From: Epiperipatus broadwayi
Lineage: Eukaryota > Onychophora > Udeonychophora > Euonychophora > Peripatidae
Reading direction: 5' to 3'
Length of the DNA stretch: 64,000 bases
NCBI GenBank assembly: GCA_028023455.1
Contig: JAQFVV010006353.1
Coordinates: 682,001-746,000, forward strand
Shown here: positions 11,430 through 24,169 of the stretch, piece by piece
How positions within the stretch are numbered: position 1 is the stretch's first letter
How the letters are laid out: every line of letters begins with the position of its first letter
Notes under the pieces: generated by a model
Databases searched by the model: none
Told to the model about the DNA's origin: nothing
What the model saw: only the letters and a program-made list of their open reading frames with translations
Made by a program: the position numbers and the translations under genes

Positions 11430-12319
11430 TATTTAAATGACTGTTCCTCTCTGCTTTATTTGTCTCCAAAAAGTAAATCTTAATTCTGCACTACACTCTA
11501 TTCATGTTAATTACTATACAATGAATAATAGTAATCATGTGAAATGATTATATCATTTCATATACCCACCCAAGGGGAAAAAAATAAACTAGAAAAAAAA
11601 AACTAACAAGAACAAGTGATATAAGTTCTTTTTAAAATACTTTTATATAAAATTAAATCATATTCTTATAAAACCTTGTCCATAATCCATCATCTTTAAT
11701 CGGAATCATTTTTATGTCCTTCATATCGTTTTCTTGGGCCTTACTGGGAGGAACATCCCAACAAAGTCCTCCCTAACCTCATGTGTTTTTAAAAGTATAT
11801 ACAACTTGCTTTATTATGACTTTATATACCAATTTATTGGCTATTTCATCCCCTAATACATTATTCTTTTAAATCGCATCTTTGGATATTGCATCAATTT
11901 TCTTTTACAAGTTATATTCATCTATCTATTCTCTGATATACCAAATGTTTAAAATTTATTAGATATTTTAATAGAATTTTTTACTTTTTTTACTTTATCT
12001 CATCTCCATAATCCTTAAAATACTGTACCTTTCTAATATGAATATTAAAATAATTATTTGTTTTGAAACTTCTCTAAATTTTAGCAAACATTTCATATTT
12101 CTAAAATCCTTTCCAAAATTAATTTTCTTCCTATATTCTTTCCCACCAATACCTAAAATCTCTTGGCAACAAAATTCATTTTCTAAACTTAATTTCTTTA
12201 CTTTTATTAATGTGTCTGTTTAATCCAACTCCACCATCTCTTTTGCCTATCAAAATTTCTTCACTTGTACCTACTTCTAAATAATCATCTATCACAAAGA
12301 TATCCATTGTTATTTTTAT
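11430..12319. other. AT-rich region, no gene called
   Basis: Pyrimidine-rich on the plus strand, with no continuous ORF of note. A GC-richer patch at about 11740-11790 is unassigned and may belong to the decayed element whose gag-like part follows. Confidence 0.4.
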
Positions 12320-13080
12320 CTATAACCTCAATATCCACATGAACATTATCCATGGGTTTTCCCTCATTCTATTTTGCCTATTACCAATATCATTATATAA
12401 TTTATTTTCATTTTGCAGACTTATTTCATTTTCTTTCTTATACTCTCTATCAATATTTTCCTGTAACATAACTGACAAAGTTTCACAAACAACTTTAAAT
12501 AATATCTTTTGGCAATTATTTGCAATATTGTGGATCTCATCGATACCAACAATTTTTATTACATTAAACACCGCTGTTATACTAAATTGAGCTTCATTTA
12601 TTATAGCTTTTTCCCAATGTTTACTCTTTAAATTCTTGTCTTTTATCGTCACTAACCATTCACATATACTTTCATTTTATAAAATGAAGCATATCAACTT
12701 TGGTCTTCTCTATCACCTCATATGACAAAATCTCATCTACGTCTGTATTTAGTTCCATGGATGTCTAAATTTGAATACTTTTTAAAACGTCATTGCAAAA
12801 TATTACCTCTTTTAAATTATCCCCTTTTGGTTGTTCCATTATACTCTCTAATTTATTCCCCTTTCTGTCAAATAATTGATCCATTTTACTCAACACTCTA
12901 TTTTGACTCTTGTCCATTACAGTCAATACACTCTTGGGATCTTTTTCCATTTGCTCTTCCATTTTCTTAAAATTTTGATTCATATGTATGTTATATTGTT
13001 CAAACTTTTGATTCATATCTTCAAATTTTTAAATAAAATTTCCATCATCTCTTCTACAGTCAGTTTAGATTTTGATTCTT
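12320..13080 (-). pseudogene. Decayed gag-like ORF of an unidentified retroelement
   Basis: Two minus-strand frames (12765-13016, then 12320-12652) encode highly charged, helix-prone peptides. The upstream one has heptad-like glutamine/glutamate/lysine-rich segments (such as MNQNFKKMEEQMEKD) and is preceded, after one shift, by a related stretch with KLTVEEMMEILFK. This resembles the coiled-coil N-termini of retrotransposon gag or ORF1 proteins. Frameshifts and stops split it, no zinc knuckle or polymerase is visible, and I cannot name the family. Plus-strand ORFs over the same bases are antisense shadows. Confidence 0.35.
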
Positions 13081-13086
13081 CTAATA

Positions 13087-13245
13087 CCCAGAAGGAGACC
13101 ACATGTGGGATGGATAGATGAAATAAGAAAGAGTGCAGGGGAGATGTGGAGAAGAAAATCTAGAGATCAAAGAAGATGGGTTGAGCTCGGAGAGACCTTC
13201 ATCCTGCAGTGGACTGATAATGGTTGATGATGATGGTGATTATCA
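13087..13245 (+). pseudogene. 3' end of an RTE-type LINE (C-terminal fragment)
   Basis: The plus strand encodes RPHVGWIDEIRKSAGEMWRR, nearly the same as the C-terminus of the large LINE at 29557-32832 (there RPHVRWMDEIRKCAGVMWRK). It ends in the same 3' tail (ATCCTGCAGTGGACTGATAA) followed by a TGATGATGATGG run. A 5'-truncated insertion is the simplest explanation. Confidence 0.75.
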
Positions 13246-16200
13246 TGCTTGGTTCTTTAAATGTCACTTCTGGGCTTTCTACACAAATGAATAATGTTCA
13301 TGCCTACAACTTACACTACCTTGTTCCATATTATCAAATTCAAATTTCCCACTTATTAGGCTGGCTCCCAAACCTTACAGAAAGTCTTCACACTCTTATT
13401 TAGTATATCATTTATATACTTACTTCCATCTACTATATTTTAATTTACTTGCAACTAGACCCTGTAAGAAACTAAGCATTTGAAATCATGATGGTTACTA
13501 TTATCTGCCTTTAAACTACAACTCCATAACATATATTGTTTTTATCAATAATTTCTTATTAATTTCTCTTACCGCAAAGTATTAGTTTGTTTTTAATTCA
13601 CTGATATTTTTAATTTATTATTATTATTATACTTTTACTTACTCTGAATTTCCACTCAAAAACTTAAAGAATAGGCAGATCCATTCTATTCTTGATTTTT
13701 TTTACTAGCAGTGTGTTATTTATTTATAGCATAAGGGAGAATGGTTTACTTCATTTACTTTTATATATATATTGTAATAATTTAAATAAATCAATTGCCA
13801 TTTGTAACAATATTTATCAATTAATATAAATATGTATTTGTAATTATTAAATTAATATAAAAGATATGTATTTGTAATTATAATTTGTAGCTATTTCAAT
13901 TCATCATAGCATAGACAAAGAAAATATCAGCATTAAAGATTCTTGGTATTTATTTATATATTGGGGCAGTCATTTAAACAGTAAAACATACTGGACATTG
14001 TCATCTAATAAAAATAATATTAAACATAGCAACTGAATAAAAGTACCCACTGTGAGATTCCTGGAGTGCCTTATGCTTATCTCCAATACTAGATTCTTCT
14101 AACAAAGAATCCTTCTATCCTTCTTTCCAAATATATAAGACCATTCATGGTCATATGCACACACTGGTGCTATTCATGACAACTTATAAAAAATATATTT
14201 TATAAAACTAATATTATGAAGTTGGAAAGGGATGATATCACTCTTTATTCAGTTTAGCTAAGTACATGTGTTTTCCCATGAGCGCCACTAGATTGTTTTC
14301 AATCTAGATAAGTATGATTTATAGTGTACTTGAGTTCAAACTCATTCAGTACATATTTATTACACATGACTTGGATGACTATTGAACAAAATGACATTCT
14401 TACATTTTATCTATATTGATAAAATTACAAGATCCCAATATTACCAAAGTTTATACTATAGATCAAAGATTCTTATAGACATTGCTAGCTCATTAGCGTA
14501 TATTGATGAACAGACATGTATAATCCTATTAATGGCTTCCAAACAAGCATGTGAAGACCATTATTGATATTGATGGCCATTTAACTAAATTATTTATCAC
14601 AATAAAGGTAATAATGATGATGATGATAATAATATCATAATAATGATTATAATAGTGATGTCATAACAATGATTATAATGGTGATGATGATACCAGCCAT
14701 GGCTTATCAATAGATTCACAACAATAAATTCATCTTTATAAACTTATAGGCATCTATTAAAATTATCATATTTCATACTGGGATTTAATAATACTAATGA
14801 TGATGATTGATCATCATGAATCTCTTTGCATAATCTTCAATTTTATATAAACCCCTATTTACTAAAATATATTCATTACGCTAAACGTTAAATTTAATGA
14901 TTATAATTTATTAATGATGATTGATGGCGATCATAACTTTTATATAGTATTATTTGAAACATTTTTAACTAATAACATGATATCCATCTTTGATGAGGAT
15001 GATCTAAATTCATGGACACAACACAATTTTAGCTTTCTATGTTGAACTATAATTATCAAAATTTGGTTATTCTCAAGCATAATCCTTAAATACTTAAATA
15101 TCAACATTCTAGTTTACCTATTATTTTGCGGACGCTTAATATTTGCAAGTGATTGCTCAATATATACGAATGGTAATACTTAATAACTGCGAGCAATGAT
15201 GATGAATTAAAATGATAGAATTAAGACAAAAAAAAATAAAACATAATATTATTAATAATAACTCGGAAACCAATTAAGATATATAATTATATTTTATTAA
15301 CACTACTACTCTTTCTTTCCTTCTTTAAAGTCAAATCGACAATTAAATAAATGGTTTATTAATATAAAAATTTATATAAAATTAATAAAAAATTTATATG
15401 AGTATAAGCAAATAAACTTAATATATAGGTTTGTCATCTTTCTTGATATCTCAAAATAAGCTGACTTAAATCAATATTAAAAAAAAATACATATTCTATA
15501 AATGCTTATTTAAGACTTTTCTTACTTATCATATCATAAAATAAATTTCAGGTGTAACTTGTATATGTTATTTCATTTCCATTCAAATGTAATGCCCTAC
15601 TTTTTAATTTACTATTTTAAACTAATCATATATAACCTATTCTTTGATGTGTTTGGATAAACAGTTACACATTCACGCATTCGGTAATGTTAACATATAT
15701 GTTTAAAATGTATACCCAAAAATTACATATATAAAAATATCTTTTCTCTTTTGCAACCTTATAGCGAAAGAAAATAAAATACATATATTAATTTTTTAAT
15801 ATGCAACAAGATAAAATAAAAATAAAAAACATTATAAATGCATATATCTATAGGTTGCTCATTATCATTAACAACTGAAGAACAATTAAAAAAAAAACAT
15901 TTCAACATTACAATATATAATAAAAAAAAATAATGAAAATTTAAGTTTAAAGATTTAAACTATGTTTGTGCTATGTTGTGAGATATTGCAAATAACTATA
16001 GATAAACAAGTCTTTAATGTTTCTGTATCAAAAAAGAAATTGCTTTGACCAGTAAATTAAGGTTTACTTTTAATAAGCAAAAGAATAAAATCGGTTAAAG
16101 AAAGTTCATATTTACCCGTCTACTTTTTACTTCTTATTAATGTCCTGAATTTGAATTTTAGACTGCTTTTCTTTGCTCACCAACAAAAACAAAAAAAAAA

Positions 16201-19089
16201 AAGTTATTGCAGATACTTTTAAGATAATGCTGAATCAATTGACTTTGCTTGTTTCTTCAATTTCCTTATTATTCACTGTTGATTGGCTTCCTTCTACCAT
16301 TTAAAAGAAAAAAAAAAAGTTATTATAAGTACTTTGAATAAGTAGGTACCGGTGGATTTGCTTGTTTCTCTTCTTTAAAAAAAATAATTGCTGTCGACAC
16401 TTTAGATGATTGAGGTAAATCAACAAAAATTTGTTTTATGGCTTCAAACTTGGTTCTACACGGCTGTTATAAATTTTCTTTTCATCCTATTTCCTGTTCT
16501 CCATTCATTTGAAGGTAATGAACTTTTCATAAGCCAGGAATTAGAAACCAAGCATTCCATATAGCTTGTGTGTTTGGCCTCAAAATCTTTCATTTTGTTG
16601 GTTAGTACTGGATACATGACTTCATAGATAGATCAGCGATTTTGACTCCTTCTGTATAAATCAGGAAGTAGACCAATGGTTTAGCAATGCAAAAGCATAG
16701 TATTATGCAGAGCTAAATATGTTAATATCATTTTTTATATAATTAGGACTAACTTCTTATAAATTCAATCTTGTTCCATTTCTCTTTTCTCCTTTAATAT
16801 TGCTGGTTTGTTTTATATAAACGCACCTTTCATTTGCTCTTGTTTTTTCAACTTTCCAAGAGTGAGAGAAAAAAATAAAGCGTTCACTCTCTTTTTTAAA
16901 AAAAAAGATTTGAGCTTACATTTCTGCTTAAGAATTATAACAAGGAAGGACGACTGAGTTGAGTCTCAAAATAATAATAATAATTTAACTGATCATCTCT
17001 CTAAAGAAATTTATTACTGACTCTTAAAAAAAAATTTATGATTAACTGCCATCTCTCTAAAAAAAATTTAGACTGACTGCCTAAAAAAATTGTTTTAATC
17101 GTTTATATCGCGAAAAACATCTGGAAATCTTTATCTAAAAAAAAATCAAAGCTTCACAAGTTGGACTTAAAATTAATGCTATCGTTACTACATCAAAGCA
17201 CCTCTTTTGTAAAAATAATTTTAAGATACAGATAACAAACAAAGCTGGCCATCTATAGCAATCAGAAATAAGTGTAAAAGCATCTTTGTGTTTGTACAGA
17301 TCTATTCATTGTTTCACACGTGTACAATTTTTCCTTTTTTTTTTTTTAATCTAACAATCTTGATTGCCTTATTTCACACCTTTCTGATTTACTCTATTTT
17401 ATCAAAATGAAAGTTAAATAAATTTAACACATATTATTTAATAATAAAAATATTATATAATAAATCATAAAAAGAAAGAACTGCTTATTCATACATATAA
17501 ATCTCTGTATATATAAAAGAATAAAAAAATTTTTTTTTTTTTTTTAAATAATTGAATACTGTATGTATATGTACAATATATATATATATCTTTTAGTGCA
17601 GAACATAATATATGTATATTTATATATGTATGTATATATTTAACAGTGTATTATATAGTATATACTATAATGGTAACCAATTGATAATAATCAAGTTAAC
17701 AATAAAATGAAAAAAGACAATATTTTCAAATTAATTTTTATCTAGCGGAATTTAAAAATAACAAATCGGGCAACCATGTACGTGGTGGAGTGACTACATA
17801 TAACTTATTTACTAGTCATAAGCAATAATCAAATTGAACATGCATAAAAACAAATTCCCATACTCATTCAATTATATTTCCTGACTACTAATCCCCCCCC
17901 ACTTAATACTTTATTACATTAACAAAATAAATAATCAGCTTGAATTCGGATGAGAAATGACAAACAATAAAATTATTAACAACAATAATTTTAATTAAAG
18001 AGTAGAATTATATGATGATGATAATGATAATAATAAAATCTATTTAGATATTTGTAACTTACAATAATTCTTTGAGAATAGCTATAAAAAGCTCAGTTAA
18101 TTACCTTAATGTCTTTGTAAACTCACATGTAGATTTTGTGTCCGTAAATGTGAGAATATGGCCATTAATCATTAAATTTTAATGTCTGTTAGCAATATAT
18201 TTTAGCTTCTTCTGTTTCATTATATGTGACAGCTTTCCTATGAGACTTTCCATTGCAATTTTCTTCTGAGCATTTAAAATACGTATATTTTCAAATTAAT
18301 TTATAGAAGTGCATTTCTATGAGGTAATCACTTTAGATGACTACTTTTCCTTTTGAAGCAAGTAAATGTCAAATATTTCTTCAGCATTGAATAGTAATAA
18401 ATAGATCAGCAGAACCAAAGATAATTTTAAGGCATTTCTTTGTCTACAGTTCCATACTCAGCTATAATGCTGGAATGATCAGGGAAAGCATCTTGGAGGG
18501 ATCTCTACTCCATAAAATCCATAATATTAACTTAAAAATCCTATAAAATTCTTGACTTCTATTCAGTAAAAGACAATGAAAAAGTAGCCACAATTCTTCC
18601 CGCCATTTCTTTGAATGCAGACGATTTTAGAAAGCTTCTGTTGGTTCCCATAGTAATGTTTTTTATTTCAAAAATATTCTTTATTTAAAAAAAATAAAAT
18701 GAAATAATAAGACATTTTATCTTTACACTTATTGTTACCATTTTGAAATCACTTTAAAATTTATTTTATATACATGATTTTGGATATTTTTTTATACATA
18801 ATAAAGAAAAATATTTACATAAAAGTAATGCTTATAAACTCAGATGAAGAGATATAATATACATATCTGGAATTCAAGACCAGTACGAACAGAATTTATT
18901 TTGTTTATCAATCCTACACATTATTTATTAAGACAGTCCCTATAACTAAATTATAGAAACCGTTATCTTCTTAAATATGAGTTTGTTTTCAGGAGTATAA
19001 GTAAAAAAGTGATCATTACAGGTTCCTATAAGCATATTTCTATCTGTCCATCTTAAATTCTAAAAGATGTACAACTATTAGAAACTTAC
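13246..19089. other. Presumed intron 2 of the DRC4 gene: repeats and low complexity only
   Basis: No exon of the minus-strand DRC4 gene is recognisable in this stretch. GAT/ATG microsatellite runs occur at 14600-14700 and 18010-18040, and a run of nine C's near 17890. From about 16180 to 17160 there are several imperfect repeats of A-runs followed by GTTATT plus CTTTGCTTGTTTCTTC-like phrases. Confidence 0.45.
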
Positions 19090-19188
19090 CTGATCTTTGC
19101 TCATTTCTTCAATTGCTATTCCATTTATCATGAAGGGAAGTTTTTCTTGCTTACTTTTGCCTTTGCCTTCTTTCTTTTTCTTAGGACC
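19090..19188 (-). CDS. gas8: DRC4/GAS8 exon 2: nexin-dynein regulatory complex subunit 4, N-terminus
   Basis: This is a 99-base, 33-codon phase-0 exon. On the minus strand an acceptor (TATTTATTTAAAG) precedes GGT CCT AAG, and the exon ends GATCAG followed by the consensus donor GTAAGT. It encodes a lysine-rich start (GPKKKKEGKGKSK) and then the segment FMINGIAIEEMSKDQ. This matches the start of GAS8/DRC4, where a PKKK-type basic stretch leads to an E-x-MSK-x-Q motif before the long coiled coil. DRC4 is a microtubule-associated scaffold of the nexin-dynein regulatory complex that links axonemal doublets in motile cilia and sperm flagella. The preceding coding exon is the ATG at 25394-25396. 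Later exons (the coiled coil) were not found and should lie beyond the left edge. The family assignment rests on a short segment. Confidence 0.72.
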
Positions 19189-19920
19189 CTTTAAATAAAT
19201 ATAAAAAGATATAGCATATTGGCGCTAATCTAATGTGCAAACTACCTGCTTGATGGAGCTAAGTAATTCTAACCATTGATTAAAAGAAATACTAATTAAT
19301 AAAAAATATATTTATTTTTGAATTTCTTCAGTATGTGATGTGATGTGATGTATTGTGGCTTCTCATTAAACGAAGTATACTCTTTATCTTTCACCATAAG
19401 CCACCTACTGGAAGCTTTAGTAACTAACAGATGCTGGGTGAAAGTACTTAATATATGTGTAACCAATATTGTCCTATCCAATACTTTGAGTTTTATGACT
19501 TTCATTTTTTACATATACAATAATGTTTGATGAAAATCAACTAAACTCTTGCAGGACACGTATAAGCTGATGCAAAAAATGCTTTAGTTAAAAATATCAC
19601 TAAAATTCACATTCAAAGTTTTTTAATGTCAAATTAATGTAGCAAGTCTATTTAAATAGAAAGTGAATTGCTACGTTTGATGTGATCTCTTAATGAGAAG
19701 TTTTGGATCTTGAAATCCTATATTCAAACTTTTAAAACCTAATGCATCTTCCTTCGATTAGCCGTCATTTATCAGTTTGTTTTACTATCAAGATATCTCA
19801 AATTTTTTAAAAAAAATATGTTTTCAATCTAAACCAACTTGCCCAAACCAATTCGGATTTACAGGCAAATTGCCTTATATTGAAAATATTTATACATTTT
19901 TCAAATTGGGCTTATAATAG

Positions 19921-20065
19921 TGAGAGGGTGGCTGGCAAAGGTTAAGGTGCATTGTTCCAAAGTTCCCCACGGATGAAAGTCAGGGCTTGAAACTAGTCTG
20001 GGTATGTTAAATAAGACAGCACTGGATATGGATTTATTAAGGACTATCATCTAGCTTTTATTATT
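19921..20065 (+). repeat. Degenerate copy of the hammerhead-type repeat
   Basis: The copy shares GAAACTAGTCTGGGTAT with the elements at 11214 and 40586. The first core strand reads CGGATGA (canonical CTGATGA, one change). Stem II AAG/CTT is intact although its sequence differs from the other copies. Stem I CCCA/TGGG is present. Terminal arms are not clear. Confidence 0.5.
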
Positions 20066-20889
20066 TATTAAATCTTATAAAATATGGCATATCTGTAATA
20101 AAACAAAGAGTATGTTACTGAAACGACATGTAAGCTTGAGTCATGTAATAGAGTCTTGTGATATTTTTGAGTTTACTAGCTACAACAGGATATTAAATAA
20201 AAACAAGAAAACAATAATTTTGCAGTAAAAATGTATACTAATTAAAAGAAAGTGAAACATAGTCCATGCACAAAATGTATAATGAAATAAAATTACAAAC
20301 TCACTATTTAATATACAGTACATTTCTTCTGATATACTTTTTACAATAATTTATTTTATTTATTGACAGTTTTGACTGGCTAAAAGTCTTCTTCAGATAT
20401 TTTTTTTAAACTACAAAGTAATGAGTACACCCTAAAGATTTTTCTTTAACCAAAATCATTAGCTTGTAATTTGAAAAGAGATCTACAGAAGGCTGCCGCC
20501 AGCTGAAACAGTCACAAATTAAATAAAGCATTGTAAAATTTGCATTATGAAATATGTTTTTTTTTTTGTAAAAATTTAATAGAATTAATAACAATGAAAG
20601 AATCTTGGAAAGACGGCCAAAATTTTCCTGTATTTTTAAACCTATAATTAGTCTATGCAAATATTCTTTCAGTGGTTTCTTTTTTTTCTATAGAATAGCT
20701 TCAGCTAATTTTTATTGTGATTTATATTTATTTCAATATTATTTTTAATAATTGCTAATTACTATATAATATAATACTATTACTTTGTATGCAAACATGT
20801 ACCATAGATTTATATATTTTACAATATTTTTATTTACCTCCAGTCTAACCAAAGATTAAAATGGTTTAAGATTATGTAAAACAAAATTC

Positions 20890-21035
20890 TTTTATTCTCC
20901 TTACTCTTTTGCCAGCTTGTGTAAGCTCTAGTAATCAATAAATAGTAGATGGTAGTGCTTATTAAATCTTTATCCAGGGTTGTCCTATCTAAATATCAGT
21001 TTCTAGCTTATGGCTTTCTTCAGTGAGGAACTTTT
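20890..21035 (-). repeat. Degenerate hammerhead-type repeat, minus strand
   Basis: On the minus strand CTGAAGA (21017-21023) is followed by stem II AGC/GCT with a CATAA loop and GAAA (21000-21003). Stem III and stem I are decayed. Downstream it shares GCACTACCATCT and GATTACTAGAGCTTACACAAG-type sequence with the repeats at 19921 and 22180. Confidence 0.5.
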
Positions 21036-21549
21036 TGGATTTTTTTTTAATAATGCATTTGGACTTTTTGGGATTTAATTTTTGTTATACCATCAAACTA
21101 CCAGCCCAAATTGATTTTTTTTTTGCTCCAATACAAGCCTATTTGCTTGCATACTTATATAGATCTGAAATCAGTTGTTTATATTATGGTGGCCTTGGTC
21201 TTTTTATTGTCTTTGTTAGCCTTATTATTTGGCCAGAATTGGGACAATACCAGTAATAACATATCATGTGATCTTAATTTACTCATATTGCTATTCACAG
21301 AGCGGCTCAAGAGTGGTGCAAATAGTACAACTACACAAGGCTCCGTATCTGCATGATCTACATTTTTTGTGAAAATCCAGAAATAATGTTATCACTTTCT
21401 AAATGTAGCTAAATTTGATCTACAGTGATTATCATGTGTGATAAACAATTATAGAAGCACCAATCGGGCAGTGATAAATTTTTCAGCTACATACGTGTAA
21501 ACTTACACTTTTCGCCATGTACTTTCTAGTCATGCTGATGTGAAATAAC

Positions 21550-21641
21550 AAGTCAAGCGTTGGAAGCCACTCGCAGACAATTGTCGCGGGTTCGCTTCCC
21601 GGCCGATGCTTTGACATTTGGAAAAAAAAAAAAAAGTCAAG
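21550..21641 (+). mobile_element. tRNA-derived SINE, 5'-truncated, 8-base target duplication
   Basis: Box B-like GGGTTCGCTTCC is followed by CGGCCGATGCTTTGACATTTGG and a run of 14 A's. AAGTCAAG flanks both sides (21550-21557 and 21634-21641). The head is shortened and box A is poor. The tail is the same family as at 549 and 37374. Confidence 0.75.
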
Positions 21642-22179
21642 AATGATCTTCTTCGTTAGTAATTTTATTTATTGAATTAGAATTTGCAAAAAAGTTAAAT
21701 TACGAGGATGACAATAATGGATTCGCAATAAAATATTCAAGGAAATAATACCTATATATATACGTATTATATATATTGTATTACATCATACATGTATTTT
21801 ATTTTGCTTTCTCAAATATTGATTCGATAAATTGCACAAAATCGTATTTACATTTTATAAGTAATTATTTATACACTATAAATACTAATTTGTGTAATTT
21901 CATATCATTATTTGAGTAAACAAAATAAAATACATATAATGCAATAAATTATATATATACATATATTGAATGCTTTTTTTTTTTTTTTTAGCGAATTCTC
22001 ATTCAAAAGAAATAAAAATTTTAACGGAGGAAATCGTTCTAGATAGCAAATAAGGTATTTTTTAAAAATATCTTAAGTATTTTTTTATCATTATAAAACA
22101 CGCCCCCCCATATGAAAACATTGCTCCAGCCACGATTTTTCTTGGGCCGGCTCTGGCTATTGATTAGCAAATTATTTTA

Positions 22180-22460
22180 CTATCCTGACTCTTTAGTGTA
22201 AACTTTAGTAATCAATGGATAATCATCATCAATCATTATCTATCCACTGCAGGATAGTCCCTCCAAGTTCAAACAATCTCCGACCTCTAGCTTTTCTTCT
22301 CCACATCACTTCTACATACTTCCTTATCTCATCCATCCATTCCATGAGGTTTCTTTCTAGGTCTTTTATAACCTCTCAATAGGTCATAATGGTTATTAAA
22401 TCCTTATCCAGTGCTGCAAAGAGTTTTTGAATTTTTTTTGAACAGTGTACTTAGGCTTTT
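22180..22460. repeat. Old repeat split by a nested LINE 3' end
   Basis: Outer parts (about 22180-22213 and 22386-22460) match the repeat at 20890, including TTATTAAATCCTTATCCAG. Between them, about 22214-22385 is the minus-strand 3' end of the RTE LINE, recognisable from TTATCTATCCACTGCAGGAT and CTCCACATCACTTC. The LINE fragment inserted into the older repeat. Confidence 0.6.
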
Positions 22461-22720
22461 GAATCTAATGCAATTTTTCTCAAAAAATATGTGTGGGCTA
22501 AAACCCTGCGATGTTTTGTTGATCATGTTTATATTTATTAGTTCTAAAATAAAATGTTAACCTTTTTAAAAAAAAAAAAACAATCGGTTATTTGAGTTAC
22601 TACAATTCTTTAAATTTTTATTGTTTTCATTTTAGATTTATCTGTAGCATCCAAAATAAAACAATAACATAATAATTAAAAAAATAAGTTTGCCTAGTTT
22701 TTAATGAAAAATACTTTTTA

Positions 22721-23225
22721 GCATAGATCAGGGGTTGGCAAATAGCGGCCCGAGGGCCACATGTGGCCCTCTAAGAGTTTTTATGTGGCCCTCCAAGACA
22801 ATCAGGAAAATCCATCTTGAACTGAGATTTTCTTCCTGTGCATGACCGAAGATTCGTCTCTTATTTTCCACTAGGATGGCCACATCAATACACATGCACA
22901 GTGTAGATACTATGTGCAGGTCTTTTCCAGTTGATCTAGTTAATTTCAATTTTGTCTTTGCATTAGCAAATATATACATTTCCAACTTTAGTGAAACCAT
23001 GAACCCTCCGAAAAAAATCGGTGATGAATGTCATGTGTTTAATGAAGAATGGACAAACTAATATTTCTTTGGTAATACAGGGAATAAATCAGTGTGTTTA
23101 TTGTGTCATGAAAAAAAGGTGCAGCCCTCTGCTAACCTTCGCTTTTACAAAGTGGCCCCCGATGCGGCCCTCCACCAACCTCTGTGGCCCTCGAGCCAAA
23201 ACAATTGCTCACCCCTGGCATAGAT
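22721..23225 (+). mobile_element. hAT deletion derivative with BED-finger remnant and 8-bp target duplication
   Basis: The element is 22729-23217 (489 bases), bounded by exact 8-bp duplications GCATAGAT (22721-22728 and 23218-23225). It starts CAGGGGTTGGCAAATAG and its other end inverted reads CAGGGGTGAGCAATTG, then both continue with a GAGGGCCACA-like segment. It is conspicuously GC-rich for the region. Inside, about 22999-23130 encodes MNPPKKIGDECHVFNEEW and, after a frameshift, a C-x2-C-type finger segment. This resembles the N-terminal BED finger of hAT transposases related to GTF2IRD2/Charlie-type elements. The catalytic domain is missing, so it is non-autonomous. Confidence 0.8.
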
Positions 23226-23249
23226 GAAAGTCATACAGAGAACTGAAAC

Positions 23250-23283
23250 TTGATAATGACTACAGAATGTAGTTGAAACGTTG
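23250..23283 (+). ncRNA. Hammerhead-like relic with TTGATAA core
   Basis: TTGATAA (23250-23256) is followed by a strong stem II GACTAC/GTAGTT with loop AGAAT, then GAAA (23275-23278) and CGTT (palindrome ACGT). Stem I is not convincing. The order matches the Penelope-like element's terminal-repeat motif at 46674-46730. Confidence 0.4.
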
Positions 23284-23534
23284 AATGGAAGAGAAATAAA
23301 ATTATAGTTTGGAATAAAACAAGTTTTAAAAAGAAAAAGAAGGAATGTTGAACTTATATATTTATTATCTTGGAGCTATAATTTAAAAAGAAAAAGAAGT
23401 GAAAAGTTGTGTATATAATTATAAATATTTATATTGATACTTATTTAGAATTTACCCTTAATAATAATAAAATACAATATAGCAATTCGTCAATTGCTAA
23501 AACAGAGAATCATTAATATAAATAAAATAACTAT

Positions 23535-23574
23535 TGCCAAGCGCTTTCAACTCTTACGAGTCCTTATCAAGGCA
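23535..23574 (-). ncRNA. Hammerhead-like motif with TTGATAA core
   Basis: On the minus strand: stem I TGCC (23571-23574) pairs with GGCA (23535-23538); core TTGATAA (23564-23570); one extra base; stem II GACTC/GAGTT with loop GTAA; GAAA (23545-23548); palindrome AGCGCT as stem III; U at the predicted cleavage position (23539). All strands are in the right order and spacing. Positions 3 and 8 read U and A instead of C and G. Confidence 0.5.
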
Positions 23575-24169
23575 GTAAAAAACTCCTATTTTCTTCTAAG
23601 CGATAAATTTAACATTTCATTGCATTGGCCAGGTACAACTAATTGGAAAACTGGTTAATTTTGAATTCATAGCATAAGATGAATTTTGTATAATATATGA
23701 TTCTTTAATCTTAATTAATACACCATATTAGGTTTACTGCTCAAAGACTAGTTGTAATAAATATGCAAAACGAACCTATGATGAAATAATAATCCCTAGT
23801 GACAATTGATAGTTTGCCACCTCTTACTAAATTTACTTTACTTTCTCAATATCAAAACTATAACATGAATTTTAATGTGTCCTTTACATTGTTAAGATAT
23901 ACCATCATCATAATGATGATGATGATGATGATGTTAAAGTGTAAAAACATGTAAATGTATTTCAGGAATTATTTTAAGATTAATAAATATTTTTATATTT
24001 ATCATATATTATTTGCAATGTTTATTATCAATAGTAGTAAAATTATAAATGAACATATGTTTTTTTATATATATAAAGGGCTTGAACACAGATTTCCAAG
24101 CTTCCTACAGATATCCAATCCATCTTATATGACTGATACACATGGCCACATGCATGTGAAAAAATAAAT

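Noticed and set aside
20365-20400. Minus-strand CTGAAGAAGACT...AGTCAAAAC as a hammerhead
   Set aside because: GAAA is changed to AAAA, the palindromic stem III is missing and no stem I partner is visible.
23896-23937. GATGAT run as a CRISPR-like or regulatory repeat
   Set aside because: It is a simple trinucleotide microsatellite.
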